Origin: Rhodovulum adriaticum
Lineage (GTDB): Bacteria; Pseudomonadota; Alphaproteobacteria; Rhodobacterales; Rhodobacteraceae
Length of the DNA stretch: 64,000 bases
Assembly (NCBI RefSeq): GCF_004345735.1
Contig: NZ_SLXL01000013.1
Location: forward strand, 1-64,000
Direction of reading: 5' to 3'
Every line of letters starts with the position of its first letter. Positions within the stretch are counted from its first letter, which is position 1. The notes under the pieces are model-generated. The model had not been told where the DNA came from, did no database searches, and worked only from the letters and a program-made list of their open reading frames with translations. Both the position numbers and the translations under genes were made by a program. Below are positions 35,933-44,292 of the stretch, piece after piece.

Positions 35933-36529
35933 TCATCCGCGTTTCATCTGGGTGGCCAGCGCGTCGACTTCTACTTCGAGCGCGGCAAAATCGTTCTCAA
36001 GGCAGGCCTGGTCGATCCGGTCCAGAACCGGGCCGTAGGAAAGGATGCGCGCGCGCAGCCGCGCCACGCGGTCGGCATGGTTTTCGCGGGCCAGCCGGGC
36101 AAGATCGGCATAGCGTTCGACCGTTTCCACCATATGCGGCAGGTAAGAGGTGACGAAGCGCCGGGTGGAGCGGTAATCCTCGGGGTCGGCCAGGATCTTC
36201 TGCCGGATCGAGCGCAGGTGTGCGGCCATGCGGGCGATCTCTCCGCGGTCGGTCTTGGGGCCGTTTTGGGCGGCGGCGGACAGGCGCGCGGCGGCGGTTT
36301 CCAGCGCCTCGGCCGTGCGGCTCACGTCGGCGGCGGTGACCCGGTGGCCCAGCACGATTTCATCGGCCGGGGTGCGGCGCCCGACAATCAGCAAAAGTGC
36401 CCCATAGGTAACCGCGGCCAGCCCGAAGGCCGCCCACCAGACAAGCTGGACCCCGAAGAAGAGGCCCAGGAACAACGCCGCGGCCAGGGTTGCGGCCACG
36501 ATCTGGCGCAGACCGTCGGGCAGGCGCAT
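35933..36529 (-). CDS. XpaC-like membrane protein (5-bromo-4-chloroindolyl phosphate hydrolysis family)
   Basis: A 198-residue protein with two adjacent membrane segments near the N-terminus (about residues 10-48) and a charged helical C-terminal domain (about 60-198). This matches the XpaC family, usually coded beside TelA-type toxic-anion-resistance proteins. Its molecular function is not established despite the family name. The ATG overlaps the stop of the VWA gene by one base (TGATG), so the proteins are made together. The family call rests on overall layout and neighbours and is moderate. Confidence 0.6.
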   Translation of the reverse strand: MRLPDGLRQIVAATLAAALFLGLFFGVQLVWWAAFGLAAVTYGALLLIVGRRTPADEIVLGHRVTAADVSRTAEALETAAARLSAAAQNGPKTDRGEIARMAAHLRSIRQKILADPEDYRSTRRFVTSYLPHMVETVERYADLARLARENHADRVARLRARILSYGPVLDRIDQACLENDFAALEVEVDALATQMKRG

Positions 36530-38139
36530 CAGTTATACCCCTTGGCGCTGCGCAGCGCCTTGGCGATGTCGGAACCTGCGTGGAATAGCCGTCCCACGGT
36601 GGCCTGGTTCAGCTCTGTCAACTGGGCCTCGTCGGCCTGGCCAAAGGCGATTGCGTGGATCGGAACATCGCGCCCATAGCCGGTTTCGTCCAGGTGGCGC
36701 AGCATCACCGCGCGATTGTCGGTTTCCGAGGCGCCATCGGTCATCGCCACGATCGCGGGCAGATAGTCGAACAGGCTGCCATCCTCGGCCCAGGGTTTCA
36801 GCGTTTCCAGCGCAGCGTAGATCGCCCGGTAAAGGTCGGTGCCGCCCTCGGCGCGCAGCGCCTGCACCTGGGCCAGCGCCTGGCCCAGCCCTGCGGGGTC
36901 GTCGCCCTCTACCCGGATCGGGTCGAAGGTCATGTGGTTGAAGGGCAGCAGGATCGTCACGTCCCGGCGCGAGGGTTGCAGCAGGTTCACCGCCGCCGAC
37001 TGGGGGTCCAACAACAGCGCCATCGCCTGTTTCACCTCGGCCAACGGCTGCCCCTCCATCGAGCCGGACACGTCCAGCACCCAGACGGTCAGCGAGGGCT
37101 TGCGCAGTTCGGTCTGGTACAGCCGCAGCGCCTCGCCGATGACTGCCGAGGCGGGGGCGGGCACCGGGGCAATCTCGCGCGTCAGGTCGATGCCCCAGCC
37201 GGTGTTCCAGACCTGCGGATCGGCGCTTTCGGCGAACAGCCCGATCAGCCCGGCGCGGCGGCCCAGGTCGGACAGAACCTGTTGGGTGTCTTCGGACAAA
37301 AGGTGCTGTTGCAGGGCCAGGAACGCCTCTTCCCTGGCCCTGTCGCCCTTGTCGACATAGCCCAGCGGGCTGTCGGCAACAGACAGGCCGTTGGCCGGGT
37401 AGATCGCGTAAAGGGGCGCCTCGCCCCGCGCCGTCAACGCCTGGTTGGCCTCGATTATCAGCGCCTCGTAGTTGAACATCGCATCGAAGGTGTCCGGCGC
37501 GGCAAGAAAGCTGTCCTTCAGCCAGCCCGACGACCCGGACGAGCGGTCGACCTGGGCCAGCAGGTCGCGCACCTCGGCCAGCACGTCCTCGTCGGCCAGA
37601 TGCTGTTCGGTCAGCACGTCGGGGTTGCCTGCCAGGGCATAGAGAAACCCGAAATAGGCCGAGGCACCGGAATTGGACTGGGTGGCCGAGGTCATCGCCA
37701 GGCGGAATTCATTGTCCCGTGCCGCGCGCTGGATGTCCTGTACGGTGATATCCTCGCGCCCGACCCAGCCCAGCCTTTCGGCGATGGGGCGCTTCAGGCC
37801 CAGCACCACGGGCGAGCGCAGGATCGATTCGCGGTGTTTCACCCGTTTGCCGGTGTCGCCCAGTTCGATCCATATCGAATTGGCCGGCCAGACAGCATCA
37901 TAGGGCATCGTGTCGGGCGCGGACAGCGCCCGGGCGATGTCGACCGAGCCGAGATAAGTCATTTCGACATCCACGCGATTGGCACGGGCCCAGTCCATCA
38001 CGATGGGTTCCAGCGCCTTGTTTTCCGAGCCCGAGACGATGTGCAACTGCGCACGCGGCCCGACGGTATTGCCGAGCATGAACAGCGCCCCCAGTGCGCC
38101 AAGGATCACAAAGACGACGACGGGGATCAGCTTTTTCAT
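36529..38139 (-). CDS. Solute-binding domain fused to a von Willebrand factor A domain, membrane-anchored
   Basis: A 536-residue protein starting MKKLIPVVVFVILGALGALF (membrane anchor). Residues about 30-330 look like an extracellular solute-binding domain (HIVSGSENKALEPIV...PANSIWIELG...SATQSNSGASAYFG). Residues about 350-530 form a VWA domain with the metal-site motif D356-x-S358-x-S360 (DVSGSMEG) and a later MTDGASE. Both domains probably face the periplasm. It is the first gene of a three-gene operon, 46 bp from a Pho-box candidate. Such fusions usually neighbour TelA, which is absent here. Function is unknown. Confidence 0.78.
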   Translation of the reverse strand: MKKLIPVVVFVILGALGALFMLGNTVGPRAQLHIVSGSENKALEPIVMDWARANRVDVEMTYLGSVDIARALSAPDTMPYDAVWPANSIWIELGDTGKRVKHRESILRSPVVLGLKRPIAERLGWVGREDITVQDIQRAARDNEFRLAMTSATQSNSGASAYFGFLYALAGNPDVLTEQHLADEDVLAEVRDLLAQVDRSSGSSGWLKDSFLAAPDTFDAMFNYEALIIEANQALTARGEAPLYAIYPANGLSVADSPLGYVDKGDRAREEAFLALQQHLLSEDTQQVLSDLGRRAGLIGLFAESADPQVWNTGWGIDLTREIAPVPAPASAVIGEALRLYQTELRKPSLTVWVLDVSGSMEGQPLAEVKQAMALLLDPQSAAVNLLQPSRRDVTILLPFNHMTFDPIRVEGDDPAGLGQALAQVQALRAEGGTDLYRAIYAALETLKPWAEDGSLFDYLPAIVAMTDGASETDNRAVMLRHLDETGYGRDVPIHAIAFGQADEAQLTELNQATVGRLFHAGSDIAKALRSAKGYN

Positions 38140-38184
38140 CGGAGCGCTCCTGATTTGCTGCCGATCATAACAGAAAGCCTGCAT

Positions 38185-38202
38185 ATGACATCGCCATGAC
38201 TG
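38185..38202 (-). promoter_or_regulatory. Candidate Pho box
   Basis: On the minus strand the sequence is CAGTCAT-GGCG-ATGTCAT: two 7-bp direct repeats spaced by 4 bases, matching CTGTCAT-N4-CTGTCAT at 12 of 14 arm positions. The spacer lacks the usual A/T bias. It lies 46 bp upstream of the VWA operon start and in the gap shared with the divergent PstS-like gene, so PhoB could control one or both. Confidence 0.5.
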
Positions 38203-38474
38203 GCGTTTCGGCCTTTTCATTGGGGATGCCGGGCGACGGTCAGCCACCACGGACCTGTACCGCTTGCGGACCCGATCCAGGTATCGGCCATCAGGGGCGC
38301 CGGCCTGATCCGGAGGGCCACGCCCGGCGCGCGCGGCTAGAGCGGCGGATATTGGCTTGCCGGGCGATGGATGGACGATCAGACAGGCTTGCCCATCTTG
38401 TGGACCATGGCGCATTATCGCAAACAATGGCCGAGCGCTTGCGCGAGGAATTCGAGAGGGAAGTTGTGCGATGA
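38196..38474 (+). CDS. Possible small protein upstream of the PstS-like gene
   Basis: A 92-codon frame starting at 38196 whose stop overlaps the PstS-like start by ATGA, the arrangement common for real genes in this window. It has several cysteines, a charged C-terminus and no recognised domain. The N-terminal half looks like random GC-rich translation. It occupies the otherwise gene-free 331 bp between 38139 and 38471, apart from the Pho-box candidate. It may be chance. Confidence 0.2.
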   Translation: MTGVSAFSLGMPGDGQPPRTCTACGPDPGIGHQGRRPDPEGHARRARLERRILACRAMDGRSDRLAHLVDHGALSQTMAERLREEFEREVVR

Positions 38475-39511
38475 AACGGCGGACCGTTCTTGCAAGCCTG
38501 CCCGCGGCCATGGCGCTTGGCGGATGCTGGACCCGACCGGTCGAGCTATCCGGTGCGGGCGCCACTTTTCCCGCCCCGCTCTATGCGCGGTGGATCGCGC
38601 TGTTCGAACGCGCGCATCCCGAGATCAGGGTTAGCTACCGCGCCATCGGCTCGGGCGGGGGTATTCGCAACATCACGGCCCAAGACGTGGATTTCGGGGC
38701 CTCTGACGCGCTGCTGAACCCTGACGAGGTAAAGGCGCTGCCCGCCCCGCTGCTGACCATTCCGACCGTTTTGGGCGCGGTGGTCGTGGCCTATAACCTG
38801 CCGCAGTTCGACGGTCAACTGGTGCTGTCCGGCAAGGTTCTGGCGGATATTTACCTGGGGCGCATCCTTCGCTGGAACGAGGCCCCCATCGCGGCGCTGA
38901 ACCCACAGGCAACCTTGCCCGACCTGCCGATCCACGTCGCGCACCGGGCCGACTCCTCTGGCACGACGAGTATCTTCACCGATTACCTCTGCCGGATCTC
39001 CCCCGAATGGCAAAGCTGGATCGGATGCGGAAAGATGGTGCGCTGGCCGACCGATGCAGATCTGGCCGGGCTTGGCAGCGACGGCATCGCCCATCAGATC
39101 CAGTTGGAACCCGGCGGGATCGGCTATCTAGAGGTCAAATATGCCCTGAACGCGGGCCTGCCCTATGCGACCCTGGTGAACCGGGCCGGGTATCCGGTGC
39201 GCGCCACGACCGAAAGTGTCCAGAGCGCGGAACTGAATACGCCTGCCACGGACGACAGCCCGATCAAGCCTTCGGTCGTCGATGCGCCCGGCGAGGACAG
39301 CTATCCGCTTGCGGCCTTTAGCTATCTGCTGGTCTATCGCGATCTGGGCTATTTGCCGCGGGACAAGGGGCAGGCCCTGATTACCTTTCTGCGGTGGTGC
39401 CTGACCGAGGGGCAGATTCAGGCCCGCAAATTGCACTACGTGCCCCTGCCCGCGCCTTTGCAGGATCATTTCCTTGGGGAAATCGAGGCTCTGGAACGGA
39501 CAGTGGCCTGA
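38471..39511 (+). CDS. PstS-like phosphate-binding lipoprotein
   Basis: A 346-residue PstS-type binding protein. The N-terminus MKRRTVLASLPAAMALGGCW carries both an RR pair and a lipobox (LGGC), so the mature form is probably lipid-anchored. Phosphate-binding-type segments are GAGATFPAPLYARW, GSGGGIRNI and ADSSGTTSIFTDYL, the last matching the anion-binding SGTT loop of PstS. No pstC, pstA or pstB follows, so it may be an orphan sensor or scavenging component. A GAGGGAAG Shine-Dalgarno precedes the ATG. A Pho-box candidate lies about 270 bp upstream. Confidence 0.83.
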   Translation: MKRRTVLASLPAAMALGGCWTRPVELSGAGATFPAPLYARWIALFERAHPEIRVSYRAIGSGGGIRNITAQDVDFGASDALLNPDEVKALPAPLLTIPTVLGAVVVAYNLPQFDGQLVLSGKVLADIYLGRILRWNEAPIAALNPQATLPDLPIHVAHRADSSGTTSIFTDYLCRISPEWQSWIGCGKMVRWPTDADLAGLGSDGIAHQIQLEPGGIGYLEVKYALNAGLPYATLVNRAGYPVRATTESVQSAELNTPATDDSPIKPSVVDAPGEDSYPLAAFSYLLVYRDLGYLPRDKGQALITFLRWCLTEGQIQARKLHYVPLPAPLQDHFLGEIEALERTVA

Positions 39512-39724
39512 TCCTGCCCGGTATCGGTGGGGCGCGCCGCAGACCCCCGCGCCGTGGCCGGAGGGCGTGGTGCAGGACGGCCCCGGCCGTGTGCCACATC
39601 GCGCCGCGTGCGGCCAACCACTTGATACAAGTCATGGTCCCCCGTCCGCCCGGCCATAGCATGGCAGCGCGGATCGCGGATGGCCCATGCCACGCCGCAC
39701 TGGTCCGCCGCATTGGGAGGGGCC

Positions 39725-40933
39725 GTGTCGCAGGTTGTCGAGCTTTCCGGGCGGTCGCCCGGCCTGGTCGTGATGTCCGATGCCCATGTCGGCGCCTTTT
39801 GGGACCGGGTCGCAGAGGCTGCGCAGGGGGTGGGCGATGTCATCAACCCCAACCGCGAACTGGCCGGTTTCGTGGCGCGCATGGGTGCGCGGGATCTGCC
39901 GGTGGTCAGCCTGGGCGACGCAGTGGATTACGCGGTGGACGCGTATGACGGCGGGCCGGGGATCGACAATCGCGACCTGTTCTACCGCGCCATTGCCCCC
40001 ATCGAGGGGCGCTTTGCAGAGATTCCGGGCAATCACGATCACCGGGGCGGGGCCTATAACCTGCGGGCCTGGGGGCTGGAGCATGTCAACCTGGATCGCG
40101 ATACGCTGAAGCGTCTTGCCCCGCGGATCGGGCACACGCGCCTGCGCGCGCCCTGGCGCGAACTGGGCGCGATCCGGCCCGGTGCGGGCGGGGCGCTGGC
40201 CGGGTTTCGCGGGGTGCAGTCCCCGGCGCGGCGGCGGCCGGGCGGGTTCGACTGCGTGATGCTGAACGCCCACGGGGACGGGTTCCTGCACCCGGCTGGG
40301 CTGGCGCGGCTGGGCTGGCGCGCGGCGGGCGCGCGCTTGGCCGGGCGCCGGGCGAATCTGTCGATCGATTGCCTTGGCCCCGGTCCGGACGATCTGGCCG
40401 CGCTGGACCGGCTTGGCCCGCTGACCGGCGCGGGTCCGGTGCTGACGCTGGTGCATGCGCCGCTGGTCGCCGCGCGGCGGCGGCTGTGCGATGGCGTGCA
40501 GCTGGACCCGGTCCGCTTTGCGGCACAGCGGCGGCGGCATGGGCTGGATCATCACGTCATCGCGCGCGGCGGGGGCGCGCTGCTGGCGCGGTTACGGGCC
40601 GGGGCGTTGGGGCAGGGGGGCGCGGCCCCCCGCAGCCAGGTTCTGCTGGCCGGGCACACGCACCGGGCGCGCTATCATCTGGTCGATGCGGCCAGCCTGA
40701 CCCTGCGAGAGGTGGACCTGCCGACCTTCAACGCGGCCTGGGGCGATCCGGGGCAGATCAAGATGGCCACGGTTTTGCCACTGGGCGTGATCGACAGCCA
40801 CGACGATACCCCCCGCCTGGGCTGGGCCGAGATCGGCGCGGACGGGCTGCACGAGGTTGTCAGCCGGTCCTTCGTCCGGCGCGGCGCCCGCTTTGCCGAG
40901 GTGGCGGCCGGGCCGGGGGCGCGGGCCGTATGA
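39725..40933 (+). CDS. Calcineurin-like metallophosphoesterase
   Basis: About 402 residues from a GTG at 39725, chosen because GGGAGG sits 6 bases upstream; an ATG at 39680 would add 15 residues. The dinuclear-metal motifs occur in order: D-x-H (MSDAHVG), GD-x-x-D (GDAVD), GNHD (GNHDH), then a His segment (LVHAP) and GHTH (AGHTHR). It should hydrolyse a phosphoester. The four-base overlap with the giant BadF-type gene suggests co-translation. No signal peptide is seen. The substrate is unknown. Confidence 0.82.
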   Translation: MSQVVELSGRSPGLVVMSDAHVGAFWDRVAEAAQGVGDVINPNRELAGFVARMGARDLPVVSLGDAVDYAVDAYDGGPGIDNRDLFYRAIAPIEGRFAEIPGNHDHRGGAYNLRAWGLEHVNLDRDTLKRLAPRIGHTRLRAPWRELGAIRPGAGGALAGFRGVQSPARRRPGGFDCVMLNAHGDGFLHPAGLARLGWRAAGARLAGRRANLSIDCLGPGPDDLAALDRLGPLTGAGPVLTLVHAPLVAARRRLCDGVQLDPVRFAAQRRRHGLDHHVIARGGGALLARLRAGALGQGGAAPRSQVLLAGHTHRARYHLVDAASLTLREVDLPTFNAAWGDPGQIKMATVLPLGVIDSHDDTPRLGWAEIGADGLHEVVSRSFVRRGARFAEVAAGPGARAV

Positions 40934-43900
40934 TGGCGCAACTGGTGATCGGGATCGACGTGGGCTCGACCACGGTCAAGACGGTGCTGGTCGATGCGGC
41001 CACCCGCGCCATCCTGTGGTCGCGCTATCAGCGCCACGGTGCGGCACAGGCGGCCACGGTATTGGCCCAGCTAGAGGCGCTGCAAGCCGCCCATCCCGAA
41101 CTGCGCGCCGGGGCGTGCCGCATCTTCGTCACCGGCTCGGGCGCGCGTCCGCTGGCTGATCCGCTGGGCGCCGCCTTTATCCAGGAGGTCAACGCCGTCA
41201 CCCTGGCCGTCGATGCCCTGCACCCCGATGCGGGCAGCGTCATCGAACTGGGCGGGCAGGACGCCAAGATCATCCGCTACGTCACCGACCCCGCGACGGG
41301 TGAGCGGCAGTCCGATGCGACCATGAACGACCGCTGCGCGTCGGGCACCGGCGCAATCATCGACAAATGCGCGATCAAGCTGGGGCTGGACGGCGCGGCG
41401 GCGGCCTCCGTGGTGTGGTCGGGCGACCGGCTGCACCCGGTGGCGGCGAAATGCGGGGTCTTTGCCGAAACCGATGTCGTGAACCTGATGAAATCGGGCA
41501 TCGACCGGGCAGAGATATTCTGCTCGCTGCTGGATGCCATCGCGGTGCAGAACCTTTCGGTACTGGCGCGCGGGGCAACGCTGCCCGAAACGGTGATCCT
41601 GCTGGGCGGTCCCAACCTGTACCTGCCCGCGTTACAGGCCTGCTGGCGCGACCGGATCGCCCGGTCCTGGGCGCAGCGCGGGCATGTGCCGCCGCCGGGG
41701 CGGGGAATGGATCAGTTGGTGATCGTGCCGCCCAATGCGCATCTTTATGCTGCCTTCGGGGCCTGCCTGCACGGGCTGTCCCGGCCCGCATCCGAGGGCT
41801 GCTATCGGGGTATGGCGCCGCTACGCGCGCATCTGGAACAGGTCGGTGAACGCGGTCTGCGGCGCGATGCCGGGCCGCCGCTGGTGCGCGATGCCGCGGA
41901 ACTGGAGGCGTTTCGCGCCCGCTATGAAATCCCGGCCCACCGCCCGCCCTCCCTGCGCCCCGGTGAAACGGTCCGGGCGTGGATGGGGATCGATGGCGGT
42001 TCGACGTCGTCCAAGGCGGTGTTGCTGGGCGATGACGGCGCGGTCCTGTTCAAGGCCTACATGCTGTCGCTGGGCAACCCGATCGACGATGCCCGCGCCC
42101 TGATCGCCGATCTGCACGGTCAGGTGGCCCGTGCCGGGGGCCGACTGGACATTCGCGGCGTCGGCACGACCGGCTATGCGGGCGGGGTGCTGGGCGATTG
42201 CTTGGGCGCGGATGTGACCTTGGTCGAAACGGTCGCGCATCTGAACGCCGCGCGCCACTACCTGCCCGATACGGATGTGATCTGCGATGTAGGCGGACAG
42301 GACATCAAGGTGATGTTCCTGTCGGGGGGCGAGATCCGCGATTACCGGCTGTCGAACCAGTGTTCGGCCGGGAACGGCATGCTGTTGCAGGCGATGGCCG
42401 GGCAGTTCGGCATCCCGCTGGAGGCCTATGCCGACCACGCCTTCCGCGCCCGTGTCAGTCCCGAATTCAGCTATGGCTGCGCGGTGTTCCTGGATGCGGA
42501 CCGGGTGAGCTTTCAGAAAGAGGGCTATGCCCCGGACGAGTTGCTGGCCGGGCTGGCGCGGGTGCTGCCCCGGAACATCTGGCAATACATCGTGCAGGCG
42601 CCCCGGTTGTCGCAGTTCGGGCGGACCTTCCTGTTGCAGGGAGGCACGCAATACAATCTGGCTGCGGTCAAGGCGCAGCTGGATTACATCGCCCAGCGGG
42701 TGCCCGATGCACAGGTCGTGGTCCATCCCCATCCGGGCGAGGCCGGCGCCATCGGCGCGGCGCTTGAGGCGCGGCAGACCGTGGGCGCGGGGCTGTCGCG
42801 CTTTGTCGGGCTGGCGGCGGTGGCAGAGATGGCCGTCACCCTGCGCAGCGACGAGGGCACGCGCTGCCTGCTGTGTGACAACCGGTGCAAGCGGAACTTC
42901 ATCGATGTGACGCTGTCGGGTGGCGGGCGGCGGCAGGTCATTTCCGGTTTTGGCTGCGAACGCGGGCGGCTGGAAACCGAAACCGCGCCCGATCCGGTGG
43001 CCGCGCGTGCGCGCAAGGCGGCGCAGCGGCGCAATCCCAACCTGGCCGAACGCGAGGCCAAGCGTAGTTTCCGCCACATGCCCGGGGGCGCCATCGAGGA
43101 CGCGGCGTTCCATGCCGCGTGCCGGGCGCGCCCGTCCGGGCTGGTGGCGCGCGCGGCGGCGCTGGTCGCGCCCGCGCGCATCGCCCGGCGCGAGGCCGTC
43201 TTGCAGGCGGCGCGGGCCCGTTATCGGGTGGGCCTGCCGCGGGTGCTGAACCTTTATGCCACCGCCCCGCTTTGGCGCGGCTTTTTCCAGGCGTTGGGCA
43301 TGGCCCCGGGCAATGTCGTCTTTTCCGGTCCGACCACGCCAGAGCTTTGGCAGGATGGGGCGTTCTATGGTGCGAACGATCCCTGTTTCCCGGCCAAGCT
43401 GGCCCAGGCCCATGTGCACGACCTGGTCACGCGCCTGCACGCGCGGGCGCCGCTGGACGCGGTGTTCTTTCCTGCAATCACCCATCTGCCGACCTTTCTG
43501 GACGATGTGATGGACAGCGCGGCCTGCCCCGTGGTGGCGGGCGCGCCCTGGGTGGTAAAGGCCGCGTTCACGACGGAAACCGATTTCTTCGCCCGCGCGG
43601 GGGTGGCGTATCTGCACCCCACCGTGACCCTGGTCGAGCGGCATTATTTCCACAAGCAGATGCAAGAGGCCTTTGGCGCGCGACTGCGGGCGGGGCGGGA
43701 CGAAATCGCCCATGCCTGCGATGCGGGCTTTGCCGCGCTGGCGCGGGCCGAGGCAGAGATACAGGCCGAGGGTCGCGCCCTGATCGAACGGCTGGAGCAA
43801 GAGGCGCGCATGGGCATCCTGTTGCTGGGCCGCCCCTATCACGCCGATCCTGGCATCAATCACAAGATCCTGGATGCGTTTCAGGCCCACGGCTTTCCGA

Positions 43901-44292
43901 TCCTGACCATCCGCGCGCTGCCCAGGGATCGCGCCTGGCTGGCGCGGCGCTTTGGCGATGGGCCCGACCTGCTGGGGGTGCGCGATGTCTGGCGCGAGAA
44001 CTACGCCGCCAACAGCGCGCAAAAGGTCTGGGGCGCGAAATTCGCCGCCCGCCACCCCAACCTGGCGGTGCTGGATTTGTCATCGTTCAAGTGCGGGCAG
44101 GATGCCCCGACCTATGGCGTGGTGGAATCGATCGTGAATGCGGCGGGCACGCCCTATGCGGCGGTGCACGATATCGATGCGAACAAACCCTCGGGGACGA
44201 TCAAGATTCGGATCGAGACCTTCGTGCATGCCCTGCGCCAGCACCAGGCCCGCCTTGCCGCCGATCAGGAGGCATCTGCCGATGCCCTATGA
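40930..44292 (+). CDS. BadF/BadG-type activase, two ASKHA domains plus DUF2229-type region
   Basis: A 1,120-residue protein. ASKHA ATPase domain 1 begins with GIDVGSTTVK (about residue 8) and contains ELGGQDAKII and the cluster loop CASGTGA. Domain 2 begins GIDGGSTSSKAV (about residue 357), with CDVGGQDIKV and CSAGNGM. A third region starts at CLLCDNRC and carries further cysteines, then an acyl-CoA-dehydratase-like part. This is the layout of large activase-related proteins, relatives of the activator of 2-hydroxyglutaryl-CoA dehydratase. These use ATP and a [4Fe-4S] cluster to energise electron transfer. The target reaction is unknown. It overlaps its partner gene by 11 bp. Confidence 0.85.
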   Translation: MMAQLVIGIDVGSTTVKTVLVDAATRAILWSRYQRHGAAQAATVLAQLEALQAAHPELRAGACRIFVTGSGARPLADPLGAAFIQEVNAVTLAVDALHPDAGSVIELGGQDAKIIRYVTDPATGERQSDATMNDRCASGTGAIIDKCAIKLGLDGAAAASVVWSGDRLHPVAAKCGVFAETDVVNLMKSGIDRAEIFCSLLDAIAVQNLSVLARGATLPETVILLGGPNLYLPALQACWRDRIARSWAQRGHVPPPGRGMDQLVIVPPNAHLYAAFGACLHGLSRPASEGCYRGMAPLRAHLEQVGERGLRRDAGPPLVRDAAELEAFRARYEIPAHRPPSLRPGETVRAWMGIDGGSTSSKAVLLGDDGAVLFKAYMLSLGNPIDDARALIADLHGQVARAGGRLDIRGVGTTGYAGGVLGDCLGADVTLVETVAHLNAARHYLPDTDVICDVGGQDIKVMFLSGGEIRDYRLSNQCSAGNGMLLQAMAGQFGIPLEAYADHAFRARVSPEFSYGCAVFLDADRVSFQKEGYAPDELLAGLARVLPRNIWQYIVQAPRLSQFGRTFLLQGGTQYNLAAVKAQLDYIAQRVPDAQVVVHPHPGEAGAIGAALEARQTVGAGLSRFVGLAAVAEMAVTLRSDEGTRCLLCDNRCKRNFIDVTLSGGGRRQVISGFGCERGRLETETAPDPVAARARKAAQRRNPNLAEREAKRSFRHMPGGAIEDAAFHAACRARPSGLVARAAALVAPARIARREAVLQAARARYRVGLPRVLNLYATAPLWRGFFQALGMAPGNVVFSGPTTPELWQDGAFYGANDPCFPAKLAQAHVHDLVTRLHARAPLDAVFFPAITHLPTFLDDVMDSAACPVVAGAPWVVKAAFTTETDFFARAGVAYLHPTVTLVERHYFHKQMQEAFGARLRAGRDEIAHACDAGFAALARAEAEIQAEGRALIERLEQEARMGILLLGRPYHADPGINHKILDAFQAHGFPILTIRALPRDRAWLARRFGDGPDLLGVRDVWRENYAANSAQKVWGAKFAARHPNLAVLDLSSFKCGQDAPTYGVVESIVNAAGTPYAAVHDIDANKPSGTIKIRIETFVHALRQHQARLAADQEASADAL

